Part shown: positions 11,851-22,560 of the stretch, piece after piece
Position numbering within the stretch: the first letter of the stretch is position 1
How the letters are laid out: the number at the start of each line of letters is the position of its first letter
Assembly: GCF_050003625.1 (NCBI RefSeq)
Contig: NC_134398.1
Location: 28,303,211 to 28,367,210, forward strand
Direction of reading: 5' to 3'
Source of the DNA: Haematobia irritans
Taxonomy: Eukaryota > Arthropoda > Insecta > Diptera > Muscidae
Length of the DNA: 64,000 nucleotides
The notes under the pieces: generated by a model
Databases searched by the model: none
Seen by the model: only the letters and a program-made list of their open reading frames with translations
Told to the model about the DNA's origin: nothing
Translations under genes and position numbers: made by a program

Positions 11851-12080
11851 GTATATACGGCCGTAAGTTCGGCCAGGTCGAAGCTTATGTACCCTCCACC
11901 ATGGATTGCGTAGAAACTTCTACTGAAGACTGTCATCCACAATCGAATTACTTGGGTTGCGGTAACACTTGCCGATGGCAAGGTATCTTAAAATTTCCTA
12001 ATACCGTAATATATACCACGTAGTCCATACGTGGTATATATTAAACTAAAAAATGCCGATTAAATACGTATATAATTAAG
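11851..12080 (+). repeat. C module, left arm of the giant inverted repeat
   Basis: Reads GGCCGTAAGTTCGGCCAGG, ATGTACCCTCCACCATGGAT, GCGTAGAAACTTCTAC and GCCGATTAAATACGTATATA. The reverse complement of the same sequence, with substitutions and small indels, is at 21890-22157. It passes directly into reverse-orientation 29-bp units at about 12081. Confidence 0.8.
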
Positions 12081-12169
12081 TTTGACAAAATTTTCTATAG
12101 AAATAAAATTTTGACAACATTTTCTATAGAAGTAAAATGTGGACAAAATTTTTTATAGAAATACGATTT

Positions 12170-12389
12170 TGTTGTAGTTACTTGTACTTGCTAAATATGC
12201 ACTGTGTGAACTAGAGAATTTATTTATCAACATATCATTGAAATATTGGTATATGAGTTTCATTATTTTTGACATTGTAAAAATATTAATTTTTCATTCT
12301 TAATATTGCTTTTCTCAATAAAACTTAATTTTGTGTTTTTGTATAAAAGAATCAATTGTGTATTCCTAATATCCACCAAGACTCCAACA
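12170..12389 (+). repeat. 5' LTR of the gypsy element
   Basis: 220 bp with TG...CA ends. It contains a TATA-like GTATAAAAGA near 12342 and an AATAAA near 12318, i.e. candidate promoter and polyadenylation signals. Its sequence matches the 3' LTR. Confidence 0.93.
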
Positions 12390-12405
12390 AATTGGCGACG
12401 AGGAT
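12390..12405 (+). promoter_or_regulatory. Candidate primer-binding site of the gypsy element
   Basis: The sequence directly after the 5' LTR, AATTGGCGACGAGGAT, contains TGG near its start and lies where a tRNA primer should anneal. I did not identify the tRNA. The gag-pol ATG follows immediately. Confidence 0.65.
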
Positions 12406-15400
12406 ATGGCAGATAAAAAAGTTCTAGAATTATTGGAGTTGCAGAGCAAACTTTTGGAAAGTTTGACCAAGGGAACATCTCTCAACAATGACCAACGCAT
12501 GGAAAAATTGGCCAATAGCATATCGGAATTTTGTTACGATGAAACAGAAGGTCTAACATTTCAAAATTGGTATTCCAGATATGAAGACATATTTTTGGTG
12601 GAAGGTGAATCGCTGGATGATGCAGCCAGGGTAAGACTACTAATGAGGAAATTAAATCCTGTGGCCTATAGCAAATACGCAGCGTTTATATTACCGAAAA
12701 ATCCAAGGGAATTATCATTTACTGAAACAGTCAAGATTTTAAAGGAAATTTTTGGGTTACAAGAATCGTTGTTTAGCACAAGATACAAATGTTTGCAGAT
12801 TGCCAAGAAGCCTCAAGAGGATTTAGTGTCATATGCCGCAAGAGTAAACGTAGCCTGTGAGAATTTTAAGCTTTCCGAGATGAGTTCGGATCAGTTTAAA
12901 TGTCTCGTATTTGTATGTGGGTTACAAGGACACAACGATGCCGAAGTTAGAACTCGATGTTTATCTTCACTAGAAGACGGTTCTAACAACACCCTCAACA
13001 AGCTAGTCACAAGCGCTCAAAGGCTACTAAATTTAAAGCATGACACCGCCATGGTACAAGATAATACACCAGCGAATGTACATGCTGTCAAATCAAATTT
13101 CAAACATGAAAAGGTGAAATCCAATGAAAATAAGAAAATTCCTAAAACCCCATGCTGGAATTGTGGAGGAATGCACTACTCAAAATATTGTAACTATACC
13201 AAACACATATGTACCCAGTGTAATGTAAAGGGACATAAGGAAGGTTATTGTAAGGCCCAAACATTAAGCAAACCAACACAAAACCATAAGAAATTCAAGA
13301 ATTTCAAAAAGTCAAATTCTCCTCAGACAAGTGTTGTGCAAGTTAACCGTCTAGTACGTGGATCAAATAGAAAATATGTTATGGTCAATATCAATCCGTC
13401 ATCATCAGAGAATGGTTTAGATTTAAAAATGCAAATAGATACAGCCTCAGACGTATCAATTATTGGAAAGAAACAATGGATTGAAATGGGTAAACCAGGA
13501 TCAAAATGCAAAAACAAATTCGTCACCAGTGCTTCCAAGGATAAAATTAACCTTATAGCCGAGGTTCAATGTCGTGTACGGCTATCAGGTGATGTACAAT
13601 CATGTATTTTATCTGTAGTTGATATTGATACTCTTTGCATTTTTGGTGCAGATTGGTGCGAAAAATTTGGCCTATGGGACAAGCCACTAAGCAGTGTGTG
13701 TTGTCAAATTCAAGCAAAGGGCTCATTAACCTGTGAAATGGCTAAGATCAAGTCAGAATATACTGACGTGTTTCAAGACACCCCGTCCAAATGCTCTAAA
13801 CTTCAAATACAACTGCATTTGAAACCAGATGCGCAACCAATATTTAGAGCAAAAAGACCTGTGGCATACGCTATGCTCCCATTGATTGAAGAGGAATTGC
13901 AGCGGTTGCAATCTCTAAACATCATCTCTCCTGTCGAATACTCAGATTGGGCAGCACCAATTGTTGCAGTGAAGAAATCAAATGGCAAGGTTAGAATTTG
14001 TGGAGACTACTCGTCAGGTCTTAATGATAGGTTAGAGCCACATATGTATCCGTTACACCGTCCGGAAGATCTATATGCCAAGATTGGAAACAGTTGCATG
14101 TTCACGCATATTGATTTGTCAGATGCATATCTACAGACTGAAGTTACACCTGATTCTGCAAAACTTCTTACCATAAACACCCATAAAGGGTTATTCACAT
14201 TCAACCGTTTGGCTCCGGGGGTAAAAAGTGCTCCTGGTGCTTTCCAACAGTTAATGGACACCATGCTGTCTGGAATAGACGATACAGCATCTTATATTGA
14301 TGACATAATTATAGGCGGAAATACTGTGGAAAAACACTTACAGAATGTGCATCAAGTTCTCAGAAAATTACGTGAGTACAATTTCCACATCAAATATGAT
14401 AAATGTAAATTCTTCACAAAAGAAGTGAAATATCTGGGCAACGTCATTAAGCCATCAGGGCTATATCCGGATACCCAGAAGATCAGAGCAATTTTGGATC
14501 TTCCAGCACCCAGGGATAAAACGGAACTAAGATCTTTCCTTGGATCCATCAATTATTATGGAAAATATATTCCTAACATGACTAATTTAAGATCAGCTTT
14601 GGATCATCTACTTCAAGAAAATGTAAAATTTGAGTGGAATGAACAATGCCGCCAAGCTTTTCAAACATTCAAGGACATTCTTAAATCAGAACTGATGCTC
14701 ACACATTACAATCCATCTCTACCAATCAAAGTCGCAGCAGATGCCTCTGGAAAAGGCATAGGAGCATTCATATGTCACATTTTTCCTGACGGCTCTGAAA
14801 AAGTCATTGAACACGCCTCCCGCACACTAACTGCAGCGGAGAAAAACTATTCCCAGATAGAGAAGGAGGCATTAGGTTTAATTTATGCGGTCAAGAAATT
14901 TCACAAATATATCTTCGGAAGAGAATTTATTTTATGTACAGACCATAAACCTTTACTTTCTATTTTTGGCAGCAAGAAGGGAATTCCAGTGTACGCGGCA
15001 AACAGGTTGCAGAGATGGGCATTAACTTTAATGATGTATAATTTTAAAATCCAGTACATCAACACTGCAGATTTCGGTTGTGTGGATGTATTATCAAGGT
15101 TAATAAACAATACATCAAAACCAGATGAGGACGTTGTAATTGCATGCGTAACGCTAGAACAAGATTGTGAGGCATCACTTCGAGATCATTTCAAAGAATT
15201 ACCCGTAACATTCAATATGGTTAAACAAGCCACCCAGAAAAGTCCAATATTACAGAAAGTTATCAAATCCCTTCAAAATGGATGGACCTCAGATTTATCG
15301 CCCGATTTAGTACAGTATTATTCCAGAAGAGATAGTATGTGCGTTATTCAAAAATGTGTTATGTTTAATGAGAGAATCGTTATACCTGAAATATTAAGAC

Positions 15401-16635
15401 AGAAAATTCTGAAACAATTACACCGAGGACATCCAGGAAAAGAGCGCATGAAAACTCTAGCTAGAAGTCATGTGTATTGGCCGGGCATTGATGAAGATAT
15501 AGCAATTTTTGTGCGAAATTGTCAAAAATGTGCATTATCTTCAACAAAACCCGTTAAACATACACTCCAATCATGGCCATTGGCTTCAAGACCAATGGAA
15601 CGAATTCATATCGATATAGCTGGACCATGCAATGGTAATTTTTATTTGGTAATTGTAGATGCCTATTCAAAATGGCCAGAAATTGTTAAAGTTCCAAATA
15701 TTACAACGTCAACAATGATTTCAAAACTAACGGAATTGTTTGCACGCTATGGAAATTGCGATACTCTGGTGTCTGATAACGGCACGCAATTCAGTAGTGA
15801 GAAATTTACAGAATTTTTGCAATCTCGAGGAATCATTCACATAAAAACTGCTCCTTATCACCCTCAATCAAATGGGCAAGCAGAACGCTTCGTGGGAACG
15901 TTCAAAAGAGCCATGAAAAAACTTAAGGATGAGGGAAATGACGATCAAATACTCCAAATATTTCTGCAAACATATCGATCCACTCCTAAAGAAAATTCAG
16001 TTTCGCCGGCAGAGTTGTTTTTTAATCGAAAAATTAAAACCACTCTTGATTTGTTAAAACCAAATAGCCAACGAGAGGATAAGGAACGGAACTCAAAAAT
16101 GGAGGAACAATTCAATAAAAAACACGGAGCTAGACAGAGAAGGTTCAAACCAAAAGATTTAATATATGCTCAAATTTTCAGAAATGGAAAACAAATTTGG
16201 ATACCAGGATCAGTAGTAGAACGTGTCGGTGCAGTTAACTACAATGTATACATTTTTGAAGGTCGTAAAACCAAACTTATCCGATCTCACATCAATCAGT
16301 TAATTCGGAGATTTGATGAAAATATTCAAAATTATACCACGGAATCTATTCAACTTATGATGGAAATTTTTGGGTTTAAACCAAATCTTCAATGCGAGCA
16401 ACCAACCCTACAAAACATAAATCCCGAAGAGAATACTACATTTTCGGAAAACCAACAAGTGCTAAATCCTGGAAACTTAAGCCATCAAAATTCTGCGAAT
16501 TTAAATGATCAATCATTAGCGGATGAAATGCAGACACCCTTAGTTTACAGTACTCCAACAGCTTTAACTCCTCAAATTCCTAAAAGACCACTTCGTAATC
16601 GGAAACAACCAGTTAGGTTTAGTTTCGAAAATTAA
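12406..16635 (+). CDS. Ty3/gypsy Gag-Pol polyprotein, intact
   Basis: 1409 residues in one frame with no Gag/Pol frameshift. An N-terminal Gag-like region (about 30-220) is followed by two zinc knuckles at about 250-285 (CWNCGGMHYSKYC, a C-x2-C-x3-H-x4-C form, and CTQCNVKGHKEGYC). The protease core at about 345 is DTAS rather than the common DTGA or DTGS. The reverse transcriptase has YIDD at 630-633. The RNase H has ADAS near 779 and CTDHKPL downstream. The integrase has an HHCC-like finger (HRGH...CQKC) and D1070, D1124 and E1160, with exactly 35 residues between the last two. The start ATG sits right after the primer site. The tail (about 1330-1409) is low in recognisable motifs. The lineage is possibly Mag-like, which is uncertain. 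It would make virus-like particle and integration enzymes for its own movement. Confidence 0.95.
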   Translation: MADKKVLELLELQSKLLESLTKGTSLNNDQRMEKLANSISEFCYDETEGLTFQNWYSRYEDIFLVEGESLDDAARVRLLMRKLNPVAYSKYAAFILPKNPRELSFTETVKILKEIFGLQESLFSTRYKCLQIAKKPQEDLVSYAARVNVACENFKLSEMSSDQFKCLVFVCGLQGHNDAEVRTRCLSSLEDGSNNTLNKLVTSAQRLLNLKHDTAMVQDNTPANVHAVKSNFKHEKVKSNENKKIPKTPCWNCGGMHYSKYCNYTKHICTQCNVKGHKEGYCKAQTLSKPTQNHKKFKNFKKSNSPQTSVVQVNRLVRGSNRKYVMVNINPSSSENGLDLKMQIDTASDVSIIGKKQWIEMGKPGSKCKNKFVTSASKDKINLIAEVQCRVRLSGDVQSCILSVVDIDTLCIFGADWCEKFGLWDKPLSSVCCQIQAKGSLTCEMAKIKSEYTDVFQDTPSKCSKLQIQLHLKPDAQPIFRAKRPVAYAMLPLIEEELQRLQSLNIISPVEYSDWAAPIVAVKKSNGKVRICGDYSSGLNDRLEPHMYPLHRPEDLYAKIGNSCMFTHIDLSDAYLQTEVTPDSAKLLTINTHKGLFTFNRLAPGVKSAPGAFQQLMDTMLSGIDDTASYIDDIIIGGNTVEKHLQNVHQVLRKLREYNFHIKYDKCKFFTKEVKYLGNVIKPSGLYPDTQKIRAILDLPAPRDKTELRSFLGSINYYGKYIPNMTNLRSALDHLLQENVKFEWNEQCRQAFQTFKDILKSELMLTHYNPSLPIKVAADASGKGIGAFICHIFPDGSEKVIEHASRTLTAAEKNYSQIEKEALGLIYAVKKFHKYIFGREFILCTDHKPLLSIFGSKKGIPVYAANRLQRWALTLMMYNFKIQYINTADFGCVDVLSRLINNTSKPDEDVVIACVTLEQDCEASLRDHFKELPVTFNMVKQATQKSPILQKVIKSLQNGWTSDLSPDLVQYYSRRDSMCVIQKCVMFNERIVIPEILRQKILKQLHRGHPGKERMKTLARSHVYWPGIDEDIAIFVRNCQKCALSSTKPVKHTLQSWPLASRPMERIHIDIAGPCNGNFYLVIVDAYSKWPEIVKVPNITTSTMISKLTELFARYGNCDTLVSDNGTQFSSEKFTEFLQSRGIIHIKTAPYHPQSNGQAERFVGTFKRAMKKLKDEGNDDQILQIFLQTYRSTPKENSVSPAELFFNRKIKTTLDLLKPNSQREDKERNSKMEEQFNKKHGARQRRFKPKDLIYAQIFRNGKQIWIPGSVVERVGAVNYNVYIFEGRKTKLIRSHINQLIRRFDENIQNYTTESIQLMMEIFGFKPNLQCEQPTLQNINPEENTTFSENQQVLNPGNLSHQNSANLNDQSLADEMQTPLVYSTPTALTPQIPKRPLRNRKQPVRFSFEN

Positions 16636-16636
16636 T

Positions 16637-16651
16637 TTAAAAAAGGGGAGA
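16637..16651 (+). promoter_or_regulatory. Polypurine tract of the gypsy element
   Basis: Purine run AAAAAAGGGGAGA just before the 3' LTR, at the usual plus-strand priming position. Confidence 0.85.
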
Positions 16652-16871
16652 TGTTGTAGTTACTTGTACTTGCTAAATATGCACTGTGTGAACTAGAGAA
16701 TTTATTTATCAACATATCATTGAAATATTGGTATATGAGTTTCATTATTTTTGACATTGTAAAAATATTAATTTTTCATTCTTAATATTGCTTTTCTCAA
16801 TAAAACTTAATTTTGTGTTTTTGTATAAAAGAATCAATTGTGTATTCCTAATATCCACCAAGACTCCAACA
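16652..16871 (+). repeat. 3' LTR of the gypsy element
   Basis: 220 bp, the same length as the 5' LTR and the same sequence on inspection. Flanked on the right by GATTT. Confidence 0.93.
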
Positions 16872-16876
16872 GATTT

Positions 16877-17082
16877 TAACAAAATTTTCTATAGAAATAA
16901 CATTTTGACAAAATTTTCTACAGAAATAAAATTTTGACAAAATTTTCAAAAGATTTAAAATTTTGACATCATTCTGTATAGAATTAAAATTTTGACAACA
17001 TTTTCTATAGAAATAAAATTTTGCCAAAATTTTCTATAGAAATAAAATTTGACAAAATTTTCTATAGGAATAAAATTTTGCT
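16877..17082 (-). repeat. 29-bp array, reverse orientation, left arm
   Basis: Continuation of the array at 12081-12169 beyond the gypsy insertion. It ends in the border GGCTCGAGTGGCAACC (17091-17106), the reverse complement of the border seen at 21440. Confidence 0.85.
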
Positions 17083-18295
17083 AGATTATTTTTGGCTCGA
17101 GTGGCAACCATGATTATGAACCGATATGGACCAATTTTTGTGTGATTGGCGATCGGCTATATATAACTATAGACCGATATGGACCAATTTTGGCATGGTT
17201 ATTAGCGGCCATATACTAACACCACGTTGCAAATTTGAACCGGATCGGATGAATTTTGCTCCTCCAAGAGGCTCCGGAGTTCAAATCTGAAGATCGGTTT
17301 ATATGGGGGCTATATATAATTATGGACTGATATGGACAAATTTTTGAATGGTTGTTAGAGACTATATACTAATACCATGTACCAAATTTCAGCCGGATCG
17401 GATGAAATTTGCTTCTCTTAGAGGATCCGCAAACAAAATCTGGGAATCGGTTTATATGGGGGCTATATATAATTATGGACCAATATGGACCAATTTTTAC
17501 ATGGTTGTTAGAGACCATATACTAACACCACGTACCAAATTTCAACCGGATCGAATGAATTTTGCTCCTCTAAGAGGCTCCGGAGTTCAAATCTGGGGAT
17601 CGGTTTATATGGGGGCTATATATAATTATGGACCGATATGGACCAATTTTTGCAGCCGTATCGGATGAAATTTGCTTCTCCTTGAGGCTCCGCCAGCCAA
17701 ATCTGGGGATCGGTTTATATGGGGGCTATATATAATTATGGACCGATGTGGACCAATTTTTGCAAGGTTGTTAAGGACCATATACCAACACCATGTGCCA
17801 AATTTCAGCCGGATCGGATGAAATTTGCTTCTCTTTGAGGCTCAACAAGCCAAATCGGGGGATCGGTTTATATGGGGGCTATATATAATTATTGACCGAT
17901 ATGGACCAATTTTTGCATGGGTATTAGAGACCATATACTAACACCTTGTACCAAATTTTAGCCAGATCGGATGAAATATGCTTCTCTTATAGGCTCTGAA
18001 AGCCAAATTTGGAGGTTCGTTTATATGGGGGCTATACGTAAAGTGGACCGATATGGCCCATTTGCAATACCATCCGACCTACATCAATAACAACTATTTG
18101 TGTCAAGTTTCAAGTCGATAGCTTGTTTCGTTCGGAAGTTAGCGTGATTTCAACAGACGGACATACTCAGATCGACTCAGAATTTCACCACGATCCAGAA
18201 TATATATACTTTATGGGTTCTTAGATCAATATTTCGATGTATTATAAACGGAATGACAAAGTTAATATCCTATGGTGGAGGGTATAAAAATAATA
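17083..18295 (-). repeat. B-family tandem array, left arm of the giant inverted repeat
   Basis: About six units of roughly 150 bp contain TATATGGGGGCTATATATAA, GGACCAATTTTTG and CAAATTTCAGCCGGATCGG. They lead into the unique B end (TTCGTTCGGAAGTTAGCGTG, ATATATACTTTATGGG, CCTATGGTGGAGGGTAT). It is the reverse complement of the array at 20030-21430. Open frames here are by-products of the repeat. Confidence 0.88.
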
Positions 18296-20029
18296 ATTTT
18301 TAGGGTCTCGCAAGACATTTATACATTACGTTCAAACTATGCTCGAGATTTGTAATTCGCCTTTTCATACACAAACGAGATTTCATATCTCAAACTCAGG
18401 AAATAATATCATCAAAATATTTACAATTAAAAAGTTGAAGTTGAAAATTTGTTCAATAAATTAATTGATACAATTAACTGTTTAATCAAGATAGAAACAT
18501 TAAGTTAATTAAGTCAATGATTAACATTTTTAATTAAAAAATTAATTGATACAATTAACTTTGGGTTTTGCAATCAACATTAATTACATTTTTAATTGAA
18601 TCAATTACAAAATTAATTTAAATTTACAAATGAAATCAATTAATGTTTTAATCAAGTATTTTTATGTCCAATTAAAATTTTGATTAATATTAAATTAATT
18701 AGAGCAATTAATTTTGTAATTGAATCAGAAAAAAATTGTGTGTACACACAAAAAAATTTCATGAACATTTTTCCAATTAAAATTTTAATTGAGTTTTAAA
18801 AAATATTCAATCAAAAATTTAATTGATTCAACAAATTTTTTAATTGAAACAAAAATCAATCAAAAAAAAAGAATAGTATCAATTAATTTTTTAATTGGAT
18901 GAATTTATTTTTTAATTGACCTTCAATTAATTTTTTATTTGATACTATCATTTCTGTGATTGAAGACATTTCAATTAAAAATTAATTGGATCAATTAATT
19001 TCGTGATTGAATCAGAAAACAAAATTTTTTGTGTGTAGTATTAGACAAAAAATAGAATCGAAATCTCAGCGTGTAAAATCCAGATCAAACTTTCAGTCTT
19101 CCACCTAAAGACCAAAACTGCAGTAATCGAAATTCTGACCTCAAAGATTCAAAATGTTCGAACTGCAGACCGATAACACTAGTTTACACTGAAAATGAAC
19201 ATTTGATAAAAAGTGACTTTTCTTATAAATTTTCATCTTCTGAATTCGAAAATGAAGGATAAAATTTTTTTCACGCAACAGTTTTTGAGATATTATTATT
19301 TTTAGTTTTTCGTCCTAAAAATGTCAGATTATATCGTTATTGGTTCTTAAATGCAAGGTATTGAGATGACGTACAAACGTGTATGTTGGATCTGTGATAA
19401 GTGAAGTGGTTCAAAAAATATCGATGAAACCACAGGCTTGGAAGCCGAATACTCTATGTTTGAATTATGGACCAAAATCCGTAACAGAATTTGAACTTAA
19501 GTCCAGAATCTAATTTTGTTTTCTGCACTTCGAAATATCACACAGAAAAAAATATTTTTTTTTCTTCAATCATGAAATTAATTGATCCAATTAATTTTTA
19601 ATTGAAATGTCTTCAATCATAGAAATGATAGTATCAATCACAGAAGTCAATTAAAAAAGTAATTGTTCCAATAAAAAAATTAATTGGTTTTTGTTTCAAT
19701 TAAAATTTTTGTTAAATCAATTAAATTTTTAATTGAATATTTTTTAAAATTCAATTAAAATTTTAATTGGAAAAATTTTGGTGATACTTTTTCTGTGCAG
19801 TGAATGAATTATCTTGACGGGGCAGAGTCAGTGTTTAAACAATAGGCCGTACAAACAAAAAAATTTTTTTGGTCTTCAATCACGAAATTAATTTATTCAA
19901 TTAATTTTTAATTGTAATGTCTTCAATCACAGAAATGATATTATCAATTAAAAAATTAATTGATACTATTAATTTTTGTGATTGATTTTTGTTTCAATTA
20001 AAAAATTTAAATTTTTAATTGAATATTTT
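18296..20029. repeat. Core of the giant inverted repeat with D-family copies
   Basis: AT-rich D-family sequences flank a central stretch of about 500 bp (19045-19545). D reads in reverse at about 18420-19040 and forward at about 19548-19800 and 19855-20029. D is built from AATTAATT-type palindromes, GATAGTATCAATTAAAAAAT and GATTGATTTTTGTTTCAATT. The central 500 bp has no recognised gene. Confidence 0.75.
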
Positions 20030-21430
20030 TATATCCTCCATCATAGGATGGGGGTATATTAACTTTATCATTCCGTTTGTAACACATCGAAATATAGCTT
20101 TAAGACCCCATAAAGTATATATTCTGGGTCGTGGTGAAATTCTGAGTCGATCTAAGCATGTCCGTCCGTCTATTGAAATCAACCTAACTGAAACTTGGCA
20201 TAAGTATTTGTTATTGATGTAGGTCGGATCGTATTGCAAATGGGCCATATTGGACCATTTGTACGTATAACCCCCATATAAACCGACCCCCAGATTTTGT
20301 TTGCGGAGCCTCTTGGCGGAGCAAAATTCATCCGATCCGGTTAAAATTTGGAACGTGGTGTTAGTATGTGGTCTCTAACAACCATGCAAAAATTGGTCCA
20401 CATCGATTCATAATTATATATAGCCCCCATATAAACCGATCCCCAGATGTAACTTGCGGAGCCTCTAGGAGAAGCAAAATTCATCCGATCCGGTTGAAAT
20501 TTGGTACGTGGTGTTAGTATATGGTCTCTAACAACCATGCAAAAATTGGTTCATATCGGTCCATAATTATATATAGCCCCCATATAAACCGATCCTCCGA
20601 TTTGGCTTGCGGAGCCTCTAAGAGAAGCAAATTTCATCCGATCCGGCTGAAATTTGGTACATGGTGTTAGTATATGGTCTCTAACAACCATGAAAAAATT
20701 GGTCCATATCGGTGCATAATTATATATAGCCCCCATATAAACCGATCCCCAGATTTAACTTGCGGAGCCTCTAAGAGAAGCAAATTTCATCCGATCGGGT
20801 TGAAATTTGGTACGTGGTGTTAGTATATGGTCTCTAACAACCATGCCAGAATTGGCAAAATTCATCCGATCCGGTTCAAATTTGGTACGTGGTGTTAGTA
20901 CATGGTCTCTAACAACCATGGAAAAAATGGTCCATATCGGTCCATAATTACATGTAGCCCCCATATAGATCGGTCCCCAGATTTGACCCCCGGAACCTCT
21001 TGGAGGAGCAAATTTCATCCGATTCGGTTGAAATTTGGAACATGGTGTTGGTATACAGTCTCTAACAACCATGCGAAAATTGGTCCACATCGGTTCATAA
21101 TTATATATAGCCCCCATATAAACCGATCCCCAGATTTAACTTGCGGAGCCTCTAAGAGAAACAAATTTCATCCGATCGTTTTGAAATTTGGTACGTGGTG
21201 TTAGTATAAGGTCTCTAACAATAATGCCAGAATTGGTCCATATCGGTCCATAATTATATATAGCCCCCATATAAACCGATCCCCAAATTTGACCTCCGAA
21301 GCCTCTTGGAGGAGCAAAATTCATCCGATCCGGTTGAAATTTGGTACGTTGTGTTAGCATAAGGTCTTTAACAACCATGGTCCGTATCGATCTATATTAT
21401 ATATAGCCCCCAAATAAACCGATCCCCAAT
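20030..21430 (+). repeat. B-family tandem array, right arm of the giant inverted repeat
   Basis: The unique end at 20030 has CCATCATAGGATGGGGGTAT, CATTCCGTTTGTAACACATC and GGGTCGTGGTGAAATTC. Tandem units follow. Successive AACCGAT positions at 20281, 20434, 20587 and 20739 give a period of 152-153 bp. The later part has a shortened unit near 20850. Confidence 0.9.
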
Positions 21431-21436
21431 AACACA

Positions 21437-21800
21437 AAAGTCACGATTGCCACTCGAGCCAAAAATAATCTACCAAAATTTTATTGCCTAGAAAATGTTG
21501 CCAAAATTTTATATTTCTATAGGAAATTTTGTCCGAATTTTATTTCTATAGAAAAATTTGTCAATATTTTATGTCTTTAAGAAATTTTGTCAAAATTTTA
21601 TTTCTATAGAAAATTTTGTCAGAATTTTATTTATGCAGAAAAATTTATTGCTGTAGAAAATCTTGTCAAAATTTTACTTCTATAGAAAATGTATGAAGCA
21701 ATTCATAGTTCGAGAGGAATATTTTGCAAAATCTTCCCAGAGTATCAAGAATTCTTACAATCTACCAATTAGTAAAAAATCTGCCATTTTTGGTAGACTC
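21437..21800 (+). repeat. 29-bp minisatellite element, compact full copy
   Basis: The left border, GATTGCCACTCGAGCC then AATAATCTACC (about 21438-21475), leads into about seven 29-bp units. The right border at about 21690-21800 follows (GTTCGAGAGGAATATTTTGC, AATCTACCA, TGCCATTTTTGGTAGA). Both borders match those of other arrays, so this is a near-minimal complete copy of about 360 bp. Confidence 0.78.
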
Positions 21801-21889
21801 GTCTTCATAATTGTATATAGCCCCCATATAACATAAAGCGACTCCCATATTGCAATTCTGGCTATATAATTACCGCACAAAAGTTCATA

Positions 21890-22157
21890 TGTGTTCGTAA
21901 TTATTTCTTCCCTATACATACCGGTCAAGAACTGAATATATACGTATTTAATCGGCCTTTCTTTTGTCTACTATATATACCGCATGGACTAACTTACAAT
22001 TTAGAAGATGATGTTAAGAAGTTTAACGATGCCTTGCCATGGGCCGCAACTCAAGTAATTTAATTGTGGATGGCCGTCTTTAGCAGAAGTTTCTACGCAA
22101 TTCATGGTGGAGGGTACATAAGATTCGGCCTGGCCGAACTTACGGCCTTATATATAG
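21890..22157 (-). repeat. C module, right arm of the giant inverted repeat
   Basis: The reverse complement of 11851-12080: ATACGTATTTAATCGGCC, AGAAGTTTCTACGCAATTC, ATGGTGGAGGGTACATAAG and CGGCCTGGCCGAACTTACG. It forms the outer right end of the palindrome. Confidence 0.8.
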
Positions 22158-22160
22158 TGG

Positions 22161-22560
22161 TTTAAATAAAATATCCTCAATCACGAAAATGATAGTATCA
22201 ATCACAGTTTTAATTGGGCGTACAAAAGTATTTGATTAAAAATTTAATTGATTTGATTTGAAAATTTCAAATAATTTTTTAATTGATTCAAAAAAGCATT
22301 TAATTGATGTTGATGGCAAACAGCAATTCATTTTTTAATTGATGCCATCAACATTTCAATTCATGTCGATTGGAAAACTCAATCAATCGGTTTTTAATTG
22401 ATTCAATTAATTATTTAGTAAATCTTTTTAATTCACTCAGTTAAACAATTAAATGCGTTTTGGAATTGACATCGATTAAATTTTTTAATTGAATTGTTAA
22501 TTGGAACAATACTATCAAATCAATTGGAATTCACATATCAAAAAAATAAATAAATAAATT
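22161..22560 (+). repeat. Divergent AATTAATT-type sequence
   Basis: Related to the D family (ATGATAGTATCAATCACAG, TTTTTAATTGATTCAATTAA) but more diverged, with a run of AAATAAAT at the end. No coding capacity. Confidence 0.5.

Larger units (their letters stand above)
12170..16871 (+). mobile_element. Ty3/gypsy LTR retrotransposon, apparently intact
   Basis: 4702 bp, bounded by two 220-bp LTRs that start TGTTGTAG and end CTCCAACA, with a 5-bp target duplication GATTT (12165-12169 and 16872-16876). A single uninterrupted gag-pol frame fills the interior and there is no env. By eye the two LTRs show no difference, which implies a recent insertion. The target was a reverse-orientation 29-bp array, which continues on both sides (12081-12169 and 16877-17082). 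Confidence 0.95.

Noticed and set aside
17348..17668. 106-codon and similar frames in the B arrays (MVVRDHILTPRTKFQPDRMNFA)
   Set aside because: Periodic product of the 153-bp unit (51 codons), present in both orientations of the array and broken at unit variants.
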